41,392 nucleotides of DNA from a bacterium BMS3Abin03 (GTDB taxonomy: Bacteria > Bacteroidota > Ignavibacteria > Ignavibacteriales > Ignavibacteriaceae). The notes under the pieces are model-generated. The model made no database searches, had not been told where the DNA came from, and saw only the letters and a list, made by a program, of their open reading frames with translations. The stretch is from positions 1 to 41,392 of the forward strand of contig BDSV01000092.1 of the NCBI GenBank assembly GCA_002898075.1, read 5' to 3'. Below, piece by piece: positions 11,465 through 20,663 of the stretch (within the stretch, counting starts at the first letter, position 1; the number at the start of each line of letters is the position of its first letter). The translations under genes and the position numbers were made by a program.

Positions 11465-11809
11465 ATGGAAGCAAGAGCAATATATAGATTTTTAGGTTCA
11501 TCTCCCCGTAAGATGAGATTGATAATCGATCTTATTAGGGGGCTATCGGTTGATAAGGCGTTGGAGATCTTGCACTTTTCTCCAAAACATGCATCGAAAG
11601 ATGCCGAAAAAGTACTGCGTTCGGCAGTAGCAAATTATATGAACCGGGATGATACTACTCATATTGAACCGGAAGACCTTTATATAAAGGAAGTTTTTGT
11701 CAATAACGGACCGATGTTGAAGCGAATTCAGCCGGCACCTATGGGCAGAGCATTTAGAGTTAGAAAAAGATCATGTCATTTGACGATCATTGTAGATAGT
11801 AAAGTTTAA
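11465..11809 (+). CDS. rplV: 50S ribosomal protein L22
   Basis: L22 spans the peptide exit tunnel; its beta-hairpin is a site of macrolide resistance. The frame is open from a TTG at 11453, but ATG at 11465 ([19 protein letters not shown]) matches the family start and has GGAAG at 11456-11460 as ribosome binding site. This gives 114 residues. The tunnel hairpin region [24 protein letters not shown] has normal length with no deletion of the kind seen in macrolide-resistant strains. Confidence 0.96.
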   Translation: MEARAIYRFLGSSPRKMRLIIDLIRGLSVDKALEILHFSPKHASKDAEKVLRSAVANYMNRDDTTHIEPEDLYIKEVFVNNGPMLKRIQPAPMGRAFRVRKRSCHLTIIVDSKV

Positions 11810-11826
11810 ACTCAGGAGGATACTTT

Positions 11827-12468
11827 TTGGGACAGAAAACAAATCCTATTGGTTTGCGTGTAGGAATAATTAGAGGATGGGACTCTAATTGGTACGAAAG
11901 TAAAAGTTATGCACCGAAGATCAAGGAAGATGAGAAACTTCGTTCTTATATTAGAAACAGGTTAAAGAAAGCCGGGATTTCGAGAATAATTATTAATAGA
12001 ACTTCTAAAAATATTATTCTTACAATTCATACTTCAAGACCGGGTGTTGTAATCGGTAAGAGCGGAAAAGAGATTACTCAATTAGAACAGGAATTAAAAG
12101 AAGTTACAAAAAAGGATGTTAAAATTCAGATATCCGAAATTAAAAGGCCTGAGTTAGATGCTTTTTTGATTGCCGAGAATATTGCTAACCAGTTAAAAGG
12201 CAGGGTATCCTTCAGAAGAGCGATGAAAATGGCTATTACAGCAGCAATGAGAATGGGTGCTCAAGGTATTAAAATTAAATGTTCCGGAAGATTAGGCGGC
12301 GCAGAAATGGCAAGATCGGAACAGTATAAAGATGGAAGAATTCCGCTTCATACATTAAGAGCAGATATAGATTATACAGTTGGAAGAGCGGAAACAATTT
12401 ACGGCTCTATCGGCATTAAAGTTTGGATATGCCGCGGAGAAATTTTAGGAAAAAGAGTTACAGATTAA
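11827..12468 (+). CDS. rpsC: 30S ribosomal protein S3
   Basis: S3 lines the mRNA entry channel of the 30S subunit and contributes helicase activity. It is 213 residues. [19 protein letters not shown] is the family N-terminus. The KH domain carries [13 protein letters not shown], and [19 protein letters not shown] is conserved. The start is TTG at 11827, fixed by AGGAGG at 11815-11820 and by the MGQKTNP alignment; no ATG or GTG is available in this region. Confidence 0.97.
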   Translation: MGQKTNPIGLRVGIIRGWDSNWYESKSYAPKIKEDEKLRSYIRNRLKKAGISRIIINRTSKNIILTIHTSRPGVVIGKSGKEITQLEQELKEVTKKDVKIQISEIKRPELDAFLIAENIANQLKGRVSFRRAMKMAITAAMRMGAQGIKIKCSGRLGGAEMARSEQYKDGRIPLHTLRADIDYTVGRAETIYGSIGIKVWICRGEILGKRVTD

Positions 12469-12488
12469 ATCGTTAGGAGTTTTTAATC

Positions 12489-12905
12489 ATGTTGATGCCT
12501 AAGAGGGTAAAGTACAGAAAATCACAGCGTGGTAGAATGAAAGGCAAGGCGCAGCGCGGCAGTTCGGTTGCTTTCGGCGATTTCGGACTTAAAGCACTTG
12601 AACCGCATTGGATTACAAGCCGCCAAATTGAAGCTTGTCGTGTTGCTTTATCGAGAAAGACAAAGAGAGACGGTAAGATCTGGATAAGGATTTTCCCGGA
12701 TAAACCGGTTTCGAAAAAGCCGCTGGAAACGAGGATGGGTAAAGGAAAAGGCGCACCCGAATTTTGGGTTGCCGTAGTTAAACCGGGCAGAATTCTTTTT
12801 GAGGTTTCCGGTGTTTCTAAAGAACTGGCTACCGAAGCGTTAAAGCTTTGTGCCCATAAACTGCCGATTAAAACTAAGGTTGTAACAAGACCTGATTATG
12901 AATAA
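12489..12905 (+). CDS. rplP: 50S ribosomal protein L16
   Basis: L16 helps place the A-site tRNA and is added late in 50S assembly. It is 138 residues. [19 protein letters not shown] matches the family start (MLxPKR). The spacing to AGGAG at 12475-12479 favours ATG 12489 over the ATG two codons later. The arginine of the [19 protein letters not shown] segment, the site hydroxylated in E. coli L16, is present. Confidence 0.97.
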   Translation: MLMPKRVKYRKSQRGRMKGKAQRGSSVAFGDFGLKALEPHWITSRQIEACRVALSRKTKRDGKIWIRIFPDKPVSKKPLETRMGKGKGAPEFWVAVVKPGRILFEVSGVSKELATEALKLCAHKLPIKTKVVTRPDYE

Positions 12906-12928
12906 AATTTTCGTAAGGGCTTTTAGAA

Positions 12929-13153
12929 ATGAAGATGCAAGAAATAAGAGAAATGAAAACCGAAGAAATCCTGAAACGGATTGAAGATGAAGAAAGCAAT
13001 TTGGTTGATTTAAGATTTGCCCATCAGGTAAAAGAATTAACCAATACGGCTAAGTTGAAAATTGTTAAAAGGGATATTGCAAGATTGAAAACCATTCTTA
13101 ATGAAAGAGCAGGTTCAGAAGTGGCTGAACAAAAAGAAGGAGATGATGCTTAG
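12929..13153 (+). CDS. rpmC: 50S ribosomal protein L29
   Basis: Small two-helix protein at the tunnel exit, near L23. It is 74 residues, a little longer than the usual 63-68 because of an acidic C-terminal tail ([11 protein letters not shown]). [11 protein letters not shown], the [17 protein letters not shown] core and the [11 protein letters not shown] helix are typical. ATG at 12929 has AAGGG at 12915-12919. The gene is separated from rpsQ by 2 bases. Confidence 0.95.
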   Translation: MKMQEIREMKTEEILKRIEDEESNLVDLRFAHQVKELTNTAKLKIVKRDIARLKTILNERAGSEVAEQKEGDDA

Positions 13154-13155
13154 TT

Positions 13156-13413
13156 ATGCAGCAGCGCGGATTAAGAAAAACACGTACAGGAATTGTAGTA
13201 AGCAACAAAATGGATAAGTCTATTACGGTTGCTATCGAAAGAAAAGTTCCTCATCCGATTTATAGAAAATATTTTAAGAAAACTACTAAGCTGATGGCAC
13301 ACGATGAAAAAGACGAGTGTGCAATAGGTGATAAAGTTAAAATTATGGAAACACGCCCATTGAGCAAAAGTAAAAGATGGCGTTTAATTGAAATTGTTGA
13401 AAAAGCTAAGTAG
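13156..13413 (+). CDS. rpsQ: 30S ribosomal protein S17
   Basis: Primary 16S rRNA-binding OB-fold protein. It is 85 residues. [33 protein letters not shown] and the [23 protein letters not shown] portion follow the family pattern closely. It starts 2 bases after rpmC and is the last gene of the S10 block. Confidence 0.97.
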   Translation: MQQRGLRKTRTGIVVSNKMDKSITVAIERKVPHPIYRKYFKKTTKLMAHDEKDECAIGDKVKIMETRPLSKSKRWRLIEIVEKAK

Positions 13414-13435
13414 TAGCTATAGGAGAATTTAAGAA

Positions 13436-13804
13436 ATGATTCAAGAAGAAACCAACTTAGTAGTTGCAGATAATTCAGGTGCCAAAAAGGTAAGATGTAT
13501 CAGGGTTCTGGGCGGAAGCCGCAGAAGATACGCAAGCGTAGGTGATCTGATTGTTGTTACTGTTAAAGCCGCTATACCTAACAGTGCAGTTAAAAAAGGT
13601 GAAGTCTCCAGGGCGGTGGTTGTTAGAACTAAAAAGGAAGTAAGACGTAACGACGGCTCTTATATAAGATTTGATGAGAACGCCGCTGTACTGCTTAACC
13701 CGCAAAACGAACCGAGAGGCACCCGTATTTTCGGTCCGGTTGCCCGTGAGCTTAGAGAAAAACATTTTATGAAGATTGTTTCATTAGCACCGGAAGTATT
13801 ATAA
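13436..13804 (+). CDS. rplN: 50S ribosomal protein L14
   Basis: L14 is at the subunit interface, and the silencing factor RsfS binds it. It is 122 residues. [19 protein letters not shown], the [19 protein letters not shown] stretch and [17 protein letters not shown] are all conserved. AGGAG precedes the ATG. It opens the spc block 22 bases after rpsQ, with no terminator or promoter visible between them. Confidence 0.98.
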   Translation: MIQEETNLVVADNSGAKKVRCIRVLGGSRRRYASVGDLIVVTVKAAIPNSAVKKGEVSRAVVVRTKKEVRRNDGSYIRFDENAAVLLNPQNEPRGTRIFGPVARELREKHFMKIVSLAPEVL

Positions 13805-13808
13805 CATT

Positions 13809-14135
13809 ATGAAGATTAAAAAGAATGATATGATTATGGTAATTGCCGGAAATGACAGAGGTAAAACAGGGAAAGTACTTAAAGTGTTTCCTAAGACCTC
13901 CAGGATTATCATTGAAGGCATTAACCTGAGAAAAAGACATACAAAGCCGAACCAGAAAAATCCTCAGGGAGGTATCCTTGAGAAAGAAGCTCCTATTCAT
14001 ATATCCAATGTTATGATATTGGATCCTAAAACCAACGAACCGACAAGAATAGGTGCGCAGATTATTATAGATGAGAAAACGGGTAAAAAGAAAAGCGCAC
14101 GCGTTGCAAAACTAAGCGGCGATATGATTCAATAA
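13809..14135 (+). CDS. rplX: 50S ribosomal protein L24
   Basis: One of the proteins that initiate 50S assembly, with a KOW motif. It is 108 residues. The KOW segment is [19 protein letters not shown], followed by [20 protein letters not shown] and [12 protein letters not shown]. It begins 4 bases after rplN. Confidence 0.97.
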   Translation: MKIKKNDMIMVIAGNDRGKTGKVLKVFPKTSRIIIEGINLRKRHTKPNQKNPQGGILEKEAPIHISNVMILDPKTNEPTRIGAQIIIDEKTGKKKSARVAKLSGDMIQ

Positions 14136-14167
14136 TTGAATGAGTTTAAGTAAGGTTAAAAATTAAG

Positions 14168-14824
14168 ATGGCAGAAAAGAAGACAAAAAAAGATACATCG
14201 GTAAAAGCAGCAAAGACAAAAAAGGGAACTGCTCCCAAATCGTCTGTAAAAAAAGACGTGAGAATCCCGATAAGATTGTTCGATTATTATAAGTCCGATA
14301 TTATTCCTTATATGATAAAAACTTTCAACTTCAAGACGGTGATGCAGGTTCCTAAACTCGAAAAAATTGTTGTTAATATGGGTGTAGGCGCTGCTGTTGC
14401 CGAACCTAAAATATTGGAAGAAGCGATTAGAGACCTCGAAGCAATAACCGGTCAGAAACCTTCAATACGAAAAGCAAAGAAATCGATTTCTAATTTCAAA
14501 CTTCGTGAAGGTGTGAGCATTGGAGCAAAAGTTACTTTGCGCAGAGACAGGATGTTCGAGTTCCTCGATCGCTTAATAAATGTTGCTCTACCGAGAGTAA
14601 GAGATTTTAGAGGGCTTTCTGATAAGTCTTTTGACGGAAGAGGTAATTATACATTGGGAATTAAAGAACAAATAATATTTCCCGAAATAAATGTTGATAA
14701 AATTAATAGAGTAATGGGAATGGATATTACTTTAGTAACTACAGCTAAAACAGACAACGAAGCATACGAATTGCTGAAATCATTCGGTGTTCCATTTGTT
14801 AAAAAAGAAGTAAAATCAGCTTAA
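14168..14824 (+). CDS. rplE: 50S ribosomal protein L5 with N-terminal extension
   Basis: L5 binds 5S rRNA and forms bridge B1b with S13. It is 218 residues against about 179-187 in most bacteria. Residues 1 to about 33 form a Lys/Thr/Ala-rich, probably disordered extension, and the conserved part begins at RLFDYYK. The [33 protein letters not shown] and [18 protein letters not shown] segments are typical. The extension is in frame with the ATG at 14168 and no SD-supported start lies closer to the conserved part, so it is probably real. Confidence 0.96.
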   Translation: MAEKKTKKDTSVKAAKTKKGTAPKSSVKKDVRIPIRLFDYYKSDIIPYMIKTFNFKTVMQVPKLEKIVVNMGVGAAVAEPKILEEAIRDLEAITGQKPSIRKAKKSISNFKLREGVSIGAKVTLRRDRMFEFLDRLINVALPRVRDFRGLSDKSFDGRGNYTLGIKEQIIFPEINVDKINRVMGMDITLVTTAKTDNEAYELLKSFGVPFVKKEVKSA

Positions 14825-14836
14825 TCAGGAGATTAA

Positions 14837-15106
14837 ATGGCTCGTAAAAGTTTAATAGCAAGAGATGAAAAAAGACGCAGGCTTAACGAAAAATATAAAA
14901 AGTTAAGAGCCGAGTTAAAAGCTAACGGCGATTATGAAGCGTTGCAGAGATTACCGAAGAATTCATCTCCGGTAAGGTTAAAGAACCGCTGTATGTTTAC
15001 TGGAAGATCGCGTAGTTACTATCGTAAGTTTGGTATTTCACGATTAGTCCTTCGTGAAATGGCTCTTAAAGGTGAAATCCCAGGATTAAAGAAGTCAAGT
15101 TGGTAA
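14837..15106 (+). CDS. rpsN: 30S ribosomal protein S14, zinc-independent type
   Basis: S14 is in the 30S head. The 89-residue length and the motif [20 protein letters not shown] with a single cysteine mark the zinc-free (C-) form, as opposed to the 61-residue form with two CxxC pairs. [16 protein letters not shown] and the [22 protein letters not shown] end are conserved. AGGAG stands before the ATG. It lies 12 bases after rplE. Confidence 0.97.
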   Translation: MARKSLIARDEKRRRLNEKYKKLRAELKANGDYEALQRLPKNSSPVRLKNRCMFTGRSRSYYRKFGISRLVLREMALKGEIPGLKKSSW

Positions 15107-15119
15107 AAGGAGAAGTTAT

Positions 15120-15515
15120 ATGCCGGTTACAGATCCGATAGCAGATTTTTTAACTAGAATTAGAAATGCTTCCAGAGCAAAGAAATTAAGAGTAGATATT
15201 CCTGCTTCTAAAATGAAGACAGGGCTTGCCGATATATTAAAAAGGAAAGGATTTATCTACGATTATAAAATTGCTGAAGACAGTAAGCAAAATGTTATAA
15301 CTGTCGTATTAAAATACACTGATGGCACACCGGCTATCAGCGGTATGAAAAGAATAAGTAAACCCGGATTAAGAATTTATAAGAAATCAACCGAGTTGCC
15401 GAGAGTTCTTAACGGTTTGGGAACTGCCGTTATTTCTACATCGAAAGGATTGTTGACCGATAAAGAAGCGAGACAACAATCTTCAGGCGGCGAAGTTGTT
15501 TGTTATATCTGGTAA
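15120..15515 (+). CDS. rpsH: 30S ribosomal protein S8
   Basis: Primary 16S rRNA-binding protein of the central domain. It is 131 residues. [17 protein letters not shown], the [24 protein letters not shown] portion and the final [10 protein letters not shown] with the TxxGxxTDKEAR core are typical. AAGGAG precedes the ATG at 15120. In E. coli S8 represses the spc operon at a site near rplE; no equivalent hairpin could be recognised by eye here. Confidence 0.98.
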   Translation: MPVTDPIADFLTRIRNASRAKKLRVDIPASKMKTGLADILKRKGFIYDYKIAEDSKQNVITVVLKYTDGTPAISGMKRISKPGLRIYKKSTELPRVLNGLGTAVISTSKGLLTDKEARQQSSGGEVVCYIW

Positions 15516-15536
15516 AATTTTGAATGGAGATTAAAA

Positions 15537-16073
15537 GTGTCAAGAATAGGTAAGAAACCGGTTGAAATTCCTAAAGATGTAACAATTACAAAAGATGGTA
15601 ATCTTTTAAAAGTTAAAGGACCGAAAGGCGAGTTATCGGAGAAGATCCATCCGAATATTTCGGTGGAAATAAAAGACAATGAAATTATTGTTAAAAGACC
15701 CGATGATACAAAACAGAATAAATCATTGCATGGGCTTTCGAGAGCGTTGATTCAGAATATGATTACGGGCGTTTCCGAAGCGTATCAAAAGAAGCTGGAA
15801 ATTGTCGGTGTCGGGTATCGTGCCGAAATGAAAGGGAAAAATCTTTTGTTGAATATTGGTTATTCTCATCCGATTTATTTTGCACCGCCCGATGAAATAA
15901 CAATTGAAACCCCGACGCAAACGCAGGTGGTTATTAGCGGAATTAACAAACAGCTTACAGGTCAGGTTGCGGCTAAGATAAGATCGTTCAGAAAACCGGA
16001 ACCTTACAAAGGTAAAGGAATTAAATATTCCGGCGAACATATTCTTAGGAAAGCAGGAAAGACTGCCGGTTAA
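15537..16073 (+). CDS. rplF: 50S ribosomal protein L6
   Basis: L6 lies near the sarcin-ricin loop and the L7/L12 stalk base. It is 178 residues, normal length. SRIGKKPVEIPKDVTI is the family N-terminus, and KIRSFRKPEPYKGKGIKYSGE with a final RKAGKTAG forms the conserved C-terminus. The start is GTG at 15537 with GGAGA about 8 bases upstream. Confidence 0.97.
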   Translation: MSRIGKKPVEIPKDVTITKDGNLLKVKGPKGELSEKIHPNISVEIKDNEIIVKRPDDTKQNKSLHGLSRALIQNMITGVSEAYQKKLEIVGVGYRAEMKGKNLLLNIGYSHPIYFAPPDEITIETPTQTQVVISGINKQLTGQVAAKIRSFRKPEPYKGKGIKYSGEHILRKAGKTAG

Positions 16074-16103
16074 CATTAACAGATGATTTGAGTTAAGAAT
16101 AAA

Positions 16104-16466
16104 ATGAAAAGCAAAATAACAGCTCGTCAAAGAGCAAAAATAAGAATTAGGAAAAAAATTTCAGGCACTGCCGAAAGACCAAGATTAACGGTGTTCCGCA
16201 GTTTGAATCATATTTATGCACAATTAGTTGATGACTCGACCGGTAAAACAATTATTACCGCATCAACGCTTTCAAAAGAGATTCAAGCTGATCTTAAAAA
16301 AGCCAAAGGAAAGATTGAACGCGGAAAAATTGTAGGAACTCTTATCGCAAAGAAAGCAGCGGAAAAGAATATAACAACTGTAGTTTTCGATCGTAACGGA
16401 TATCGCTTCCATGGTCGGGTGCAGGCAGTTGCCAACAGTGCGCGCGAGGGAGGATTAAAATTTTAG
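16104..16466 (+). CDS. rplR: 50S ribosomal protein L18
   Basis: L18 binds 5S rRNA together with L5 and L25. It is 120 residues. [20 protein letters not shown], the [15 protein letters not shown] segment and the C-terminal [20 protein letters not shown] are standard. In the usual spc order rpsE would follow directly, but here a tRNA-Gln gene begins 17 bases after the rplR stop. Confidence 0.97.
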   Translation: MKSKITARQRAKIRIRKKISGTAERPRLTVFRSLNHIYAQLVDDSTGKTIITASTLSKEIQADLKKAKGKIERGKIVGTLIAKKAAEKNITTVVFDRNGYRFHGRVQAVANSAREGGLKF

Positions 16467-16483
16467 CTATTGAATTTCAGCAG

Positions 16484-16554
16484 TGCCGGGTCGTCTAATG
16501 GCAGGACTACGCCCTTTGGAGGCGTCTGTAGAGGTTCGAATCCTCTCCCGGCAG
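16484..16554 (+). tRNA. tRNA-Gln (anticodon UUG)
   Basis: The 71-base cloverleaf folds fully. The acceptor stem TGCCGGG (16484-16490) pairs perfectly with CCCGGCA. The D arm is a GTC/GAC stem, and the anticodon stem ACGCC/GGCGT encloses the loop CTTTGGA, giving anticodon TTG. The variable loop has 4 bases and the T arm is AGAGG-TTCGAAT-CCTCT. U1-A72 and discriminator G73 agree with glutamine identity known from E. coli. CCA is not encoded (CAA follows), so it must be added enzymatically. The gene lies inside the ribosomal superoperon between rplR and rpsE on the same strand. Confidence 0.97.
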
Positions 16555-16591
16555 CAAAACATTTTGTTTAATTTATGTATTGGAGAATCAA

Positions 16592-17098
16592 TTGAAATCT
16601 GTAAAGACAACTGATACAGACGGTTTAAAAGAAAAAGTTGTTCACATAAACAGAGTTGCTAAAGTAGTTAAGGGAGGACGCAGGTTCGGTTTTAATGCTA
16701 TTGTTGTTGTTGGTAACGGTAGCGGAACTGTCGGTGTCGGTTTAGGAAAAGCTAACGAAGTAACCGATGCGATTTCTAAGGGCATTGACGACGCCAGGAA
16801 AAACCTCGTTAAGGTTTCTATTATTAAAGGAACGGTAGCCCATAAAATCATAGGAAAATATGGCGCCGGAAAAGTTCTTCTAAAACCCGCATCTCCCGGT
16901 ACTGGGCTTATTGCAGGCGGCGGTGTTCGTGCTGTGCTCGAAGCAGCAGGCATTACGGACATTCTTACTAAATCGCTGGGTTCCAGTAATCCGCATAACC
17001 AGGTAAAGGCAACGTTGAACGGATTACTTAAACAAGTTGATGCCAGGAAAATGGCTAATAAAAGAGGTCTAAACGTTCAGGATTTATTTACTTCTTAA
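16592..17098 (+). CDS. rpsE: 30S ribosomal protein S5
   Basis: S5 contributes to decoding accuracy and the mRNA entry channel. The frame is open from a TTG at 16580, but the GGAG at 16582-16585 serves the TTG at 16592, giving 168 residues and a normal N-terminus. [39 protein letters not shown] and the [20 protein letters not shown] segment are family signatures. The start is 37 bases after the embedded tRNA-Gln, so excision of the tRNA would leave rpsE with a new short 5' end. Confidence 0.97.
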   Translation: MKSVKTTDTDGLKEKVVHINRVAKVVKGGRRFGFNAIVVVGNGSGTVGVGLGKANEVTDAISKGIDDARKNLVKVSIIKGTVAHKIIGKYGAGKVLLKPASPGTGLIAGGGVRAVLEAAGITDILTKSLGSSNPHNQVKATLNGLLKQVDARKMANKRGLNVQDLFTS

Positions 17099-17109
17099 TT
17101 GAGGCAATT

Positions 17110-17295
17110 ATGGGAAAGATTAAGATTATTCAAACGCGCAGCATAATAGACAGACCTAAAGATCAGAAAAAAACGATTGAAGCATTAGGTTTAGGCAGAC
17201 CCAACTGGGAAAAAGTTCACAACGATACTCCTCAAATCAGGGGAATGATAAGAAAAGTTTCTCATTTGGTAAAAGTTGAAGAAATTAAAGATTAG
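17110..17295 (+). CDS. rpmD: 50S ribosomal protein L30
   Basis: Small 50S protein. It is 61 residues, normal length. KIIQTRSIIDRPKDQKKTIEALGLGRPN and RGMIRKVSHLVKVEEI follow the bacterial L30 pattern. It starts 11 bases after rpsE and precedes rplO by 14 bases. Confidence 0.96.
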   Translation: MGKIKIIQTRSIIDRPKDQKKTIEALGLGRPNWEKVHNDTPQIRGMIRKVSHLVKVEEIKD

Positions 17296-17309
17296 TTAAG
17301 GGTTTAATT

Positions 17310-17768
17310 ATGGATATTCTAAGTAATTTAAAATACGCAAAAGGATCCCGTAAAAATCGTAAGAGAGTAGGACGCGGTGAAGGTTCCGGGCGCGGCGGTA
17401 CATCTACCAGGGGAATGAACGGGCAGATGTCCAGATCCGGTTCTACAAGAAAAGACTGGTTTGAAGGCGGGCAGATGCCGCTGCAGAGAAGAGTGCCAAA
17501 ATTTGGTTTCACTAATATTTTTAAAATTAAATTTCAGGTTGTTAATATTAATTCGCTTCAAAGAGTAGCGAATGAAAACAAATTAACAGGCGAGGTGCTC
17601 AATGCAGTTTCTCTTAAAAAGTTAGGGCTTGTTACAAGTGATAAAAAACCCGTAAAGGTTTTGGGCAAAGGTGAATTGAATACAAAAATTAATCTTGAAG
17701 TGAATGCATTTTCTGCTAAGGCAAAAGAGAAAATTGAAGCTGCCGGCGGTTCAATAAAAAAGATATAA
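17310..17768 (+). CDS. rplO: 50S ribosomal protein L15
   Basis: Late-assembly 50S protein. It is 152 residues. The Gly/Arg-rich N-terminal region (RVGRGEGSGRGGTSTRGMNG) and GGQMPLQRRVPKFGFTN, which reaches into 23S rRNA, identify it. The C-terminal domain ends KIEAAGGSIKKI. It precedes secY by 11 bases, the usual spc order. Confidence 0.97.
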   Translation: MDILSNLKYAKGSRKNRKRVGRGEGSGRGGTSTRGMNGQMSRSGSTRKDWFEGGQMPLQRRVPKFGFTNIFKIKFQVVNINSLQRVANENKLTGEVLNAVSLKKLGLVTSDKKPVKVLGKGELNTKINLEVNAFSAKAKEKIEAAGGSIKKI

Positions 17769-17779
17769 AACGGAAATAA

Positions 17780-19117
17780 ATGTCAAAACTTACTGATACC
17801 TTTAGAAATGTTTTTAAAATTCACGAGCTTCGTCAAAGAATTTTATATACTCTGGCACTGCTCTTTATAGTTCGTTTAGGCGCACATATTACGCTGCCCG
17901 GTGTTGATGCTTCCCTTTTATCGGAGAGCATGAAAAACTCAACCGGTAACGATCTATTCGGGCTTTACGATCTGTTTGTTGGCGGTGCTTTTAAGAATGC
18001 CGCCATTTTTGCGCTTGGTATAATGCCCTACATCTCTGCTTCTATTATTCTTCAATTGATGGGAGCGGTTGTTCCTTACTTCCAGAAGTTACAGCAGGAA
18101 GGCGAAGAAGGGCGTAAGAAAATTACCCAGCTTACAAGATACGGTACAGTTGCTATTTCGGCGTTGCAGGCATGGGGTGTAACAATAAGACTATTAAACC
18201 TGGATGTGCAGGGTTTACCGATTGTTCCCGATCCGGTAAGAGGTTTTAGCTGGGTCTTATCTACAATTGTTATTCTTACTTCGGGTACTGTATTTATGAT
18301 GTGGCTCGGTGAACAAATAACCGATAGAGGAATTGGCAACGGTATTTCGCTGATAATTTTTATAGGTATAATTGCAAGGTTACCTTATGCTATTTTTGAT
18401 GAGATACGGTTGATAGATGCTGGTCAGAGATCGATTATTGTTGAGTTGATAATTTTAACTTTTATGTTCTTTATAGTTGCCTCTGTTGTGCTTATTACAC
18501 AGGGTACGCGGAGAATTCCGGTTCAGTATGCGAAGAGGGTCGTAGGCAGGAAAGTTTACGGCGGTGTTACTCAGTACATTCCGTTAAGAGTAAATACAGC
18601 GGGTGTAATGCCTATAATCTTTGCTCAGGCAATAATGTTTATTCCTAATACTGTTCTTTCATTCTTCCCGAACAATGATTTCTTGCAAACATTATCGGGT
18701 TATTTTGTTTATACTTCACCCGTATATTCGGTAATTTATGCATTGATGATTGTCTTCTTCACTTACTTTTACACGGCAATTGCTTTTAACCCGAAAGATG
18801 TTGCCGATAATATGAAGAAGCAAGGCGGGTTTATTCCGGGAATTCGACCCGGGAAGCAGACATCGGAGTTCATTGATAATATTTTAACTAAAATAACTTT
18901 GCCCGGTTCAATCTTCCTTGCAATTGTGGCAATACTTCCTGCCTTTGTTTCAGGTTGGGGAGTATCGGGACAGTTTGCAAGTTTCTTCGGCGGAACAAGT
19001 TTATTAATTCTTGTAGGTGTGGCGCTCGATACGCTTCAGCAGGTTGAGTCTCACTTGCTTATGAGACATTACGAAGGATTTATGAAAGCCGGTAAAATGA
19101 AAGCGCGCAGGCATTAG
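17780..19117 (+). CDS. secY: Preprotein translocase subunit SecY
   Basis: Channel-forming subunit of the Sec translocon in the inner membrane. It is 445 residues, with hydrophobic segments consistent with the family's ten transmembrane helices. LPGVDASLL, the helix 2 region (ALGIMPYISASIILQLMG), GIGNGISLIIF in helix 4-5 and the cytoplasmic loop NPKDVADNMKKQGGFIPGIRPG are conserved. It lies between rplO and map, as is common. Confidence 0.98.
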   Translation: MSKLTDTFRNVFKIHELRQRILYTLALLFIVRLGAHITLPGVDASLLSESMKNSTGNDLFGLYDLFVGGAFKNAAIFALGIMPYISASIILQLMGAVVPYFQKLQQEGEEGRKKITQLTRYGTVAISALQAWGVTIRLLNLDVQGLPIVPDPVRGFSWVLSTIVILTSGTVFMMWLGEQITDRGIGNGISLIIFIGIIARLPYAIFDEIRLIDAGQRSIIVELIILTFMFFIVASVVLITQGTRRIPVQYAKRVVGRKVYGGVTQYIPLRVNTAGVMPIIFAQAIMFIPNTVLSFFPNNDFLQTLSGYFVYTSPVYSVIYALMIVFFTYFYTAIAFNPKDVADNMKKQGGFIPGIRPGKQTSEFIDNILTKITLPGSIFLAIVAILPAFVSGWGVSGQFASFFGGTSLLILVGVALDTLQQVESHLLMRHYEGFMKAGKMKARRH

Positions 19118-19122
19118 TTTTT

Positions 19123-19884
19123 TTGATTTACATAAAAACCAAAAAAGAGATCGACTTTATCAGGGAAAGTTGCAGAATAGTTGCCGAAGCATTGCAGTTG
19201 ATGAAGAGTAAAGTAAAACCGGGTATAACCACCGGCGAGCTTGACAGTGTTGCTGAAGATTATATTCGCAGTAATGATGCGACCCCGGCATTTAAAGGTT
19301 ATTCGCAGGGCAGCGCACCCGGGTTTCCCGGTGCTATCTGTGCTTCGGTTGACGATGCGGTTGTACATGGAATACCGGGAAATAGAGTATTAAAAGAAGG
19401 TGAAATTATTTCACTCGATGTAGGAGTTCTTAAAAATAATTATTATGGAGATGCAGCACTTTCGGTTGCAGTAGGCGAAATCTCGGAAGAGAAGAAGAAG
19501 CTGCTCGATGTCACTGAAAAATCACTCTACGCAGGAATTGAACAGGCGAAAGCCGGAAACAGGGTTCACGATATTTCTGCTGCTGTTCAAAATTTTGTTG
19601 AGGATAATGATTTTTCGGTTGTTAGAGATTTATGCGGGCATGGAGTAGGGAAATATCTTCACGAAGAACCCTCGATTCCTAACTTCGGAAAGAAGGGTAC
19701 CGGACCGAGATTAAAGAACGGGATGACCCTGGCTATTGAACCGATGGTAAATGCCGGCGAGTATAAGGTTGTTACCAATTCGGATGGCTGGACTGTTTTA
19801 ACTGCCGATGGTTCTCCCTCGGCGCATTTTGAACATACAATTTTAATTAATGGTGATTCACCGGAAATTTTAACTATTTGCTGA
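19123..19884 (+). CDS. map: Methionine aminopeptidase, type I
   Basis: Removes the N-terminal methionine from nascent proteins. It is 253 residues. The metal ligands typical of the family are visible: two Asp in [18 protein letters not shown], His in [13 protein letters not shown], Glu in LAIEPMVN and Glu in HFEHTILI. The start is TTG at 19123, 5 bases after the secY stop, without a recognisable SD, which suggests coupling to secY. Its TGA overlaps the infA ATG by one base. Type I is inferred from the length and the absence of an insert domain. Confidence 0.96.
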   Translation: MIYIKTKKEIDFIRESCRIVAEALQLMKSKVKPGITTGELDSVAEDYIRSNDATPAFKGYSQGSAPGFPGAICASVDDAVVHGIPGNRVLKEGEIISLDVGVLKNNYYGDAALSVAVGEISEEKKKLLDVTEKSLYAGIEQAKAGNRVHDISAAVQNFVEDNDFSVVRDLCGHGVGKYLHEEPSIPNFGKKGTGPRLKNGMTLAIEPMVNAGEYKVVTNSDGWTVLTADGSPSAHFEHTILINGDSPEILTIC

Positions 19885-20102
19885 TGGCTAAACAAGGACC
19901 GATTAAAATAGATGGAATAGTTACTGAAACGTTACCCAACGCAACTTTTAAAGTTAAATTGGATAACGGTCATGAAATACTGGCTCATATTTCCGGTAAG
20001 ATGCGGATGCACTTTATTAAAATTCTGGTAGGAGATAAGGTTTCCGTGGAAATGTCTCCTTACGATCTTACAAAAGGTAGAATTACCTATAGGTATAAAT
20101 AA
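19884..20102 (+). CDS. infA: Translation initiation factor IF-1
   Basis: OB-fold factor that occupies the 30S A site during initiation. It is 72 residues, the normal length, from the ATG at 19884. That ATG shares its A with the map stop codon (TGATG), a coupling arrangement. An upstream TTG in the same frame is not needed. [35 protein letters not shown] and [15 protein letters not shown] match the family closely. Confidence 0.97.
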   Translation: MAKQGPIKIDGIVTETLPNATFKVKLDNGHEILAHISGKMRMHFIKILVGDKVSVEMSPYDLTKGRITYRYK

Positions 20103-20115
20103 CGGAGTAATTATT

Positions 20116-20229
20116 ATGAAAGTTAGAACATCGGTAAAAAAGATTTGCGATAATTGCAAGGTTATAAAGCGCAAAGGTGTTGTTAGGGTTATCTGCAAAA
20201 ATCCCAAACACAAACAGCGTCAAGGATAA
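20116..20229 (+). CDS. rpmJ: 50S ribosomal protein L36, zinc-binding form
   Basis: Very small 50S protein of 37 residues: [15 protein letters not shown], then [22 protein letters not shown]. The C-x2-C, C and H ligands of the zinc ribbon (C11, C14, C27, H32) are present, so it is the zinc (C+) form. It starts 13 bases after infA with GGAG upstream and lies between infA and rpsM, its usual site. Confidence 0.96.
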   Translation: MKVRTSVKKICDNCKVIKRKGVVRVICKNPKHKQRQG

Positions 20230-20249
20230 AAATTAAAAGGAGAAAATAA

Positions 20250-20633
20250 TTGGCTCGTATATCAGGGGTAGATTTACCCAAGCATAAAAAAGTTTTGTAC
20301 GGATTACAATACATATTCGGCATCGGCCCGGCTGTAGCTGCTGATATCCTGGAAAAGGCAAATGTAGACCCATTAAAAAAAGTTTCCGACCTAACCGAGG
20401 AAGATGTCGGCTCTATAAGAGCGATAATTACTGCAGAGTATAAAGTTGAAGGTTCTCTTAGGTCCGAAGTTCAGCAGAATATCAAACGGTTGATGGATAT
20501 CGGTGCTTACAGAGGAATACGTCATCGTAGAGGGCTGCCGGTTAGAGGACAGAGAACAAGAACAAATGCTCGTTGCAGAAAAGGTAAAAGAAAAACTGTA
20601 GCCGGTAAGAAAAAAACACCGACTAAGAAATAA
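20250..20633 (+). CDS. rpsM: 30S ribosomal protein S13
   Basis: S13 forms bridges to the 50S subunit and contacts the P-site tRNA. It is 127 residues. [14 protein letters not shown], the helix-hairpin-helix-like [14 protein letters not shown] and the C-terminal [22 protein letters not shown] are conserved. The start is TTG at 20250, with AAGGAGA about 7 bases upstream; it opens the alpha block. Confidence 0.97.
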   Translation: MARISGVDLPKHKKVLYGLQYIFGIGPAVAADILEKANVDPLKKVSDLTEEDVGSIRAIITAEYKVEGSLRSEVQQNIKRLMDIGAYRGIRHRRGLPVRGQRTRTNARCRKGKRKTVAGKKKTPTKK

Positions 20634-20663
20634 TTATATTTTGTTAAGCTGGAGGAATTAGAA

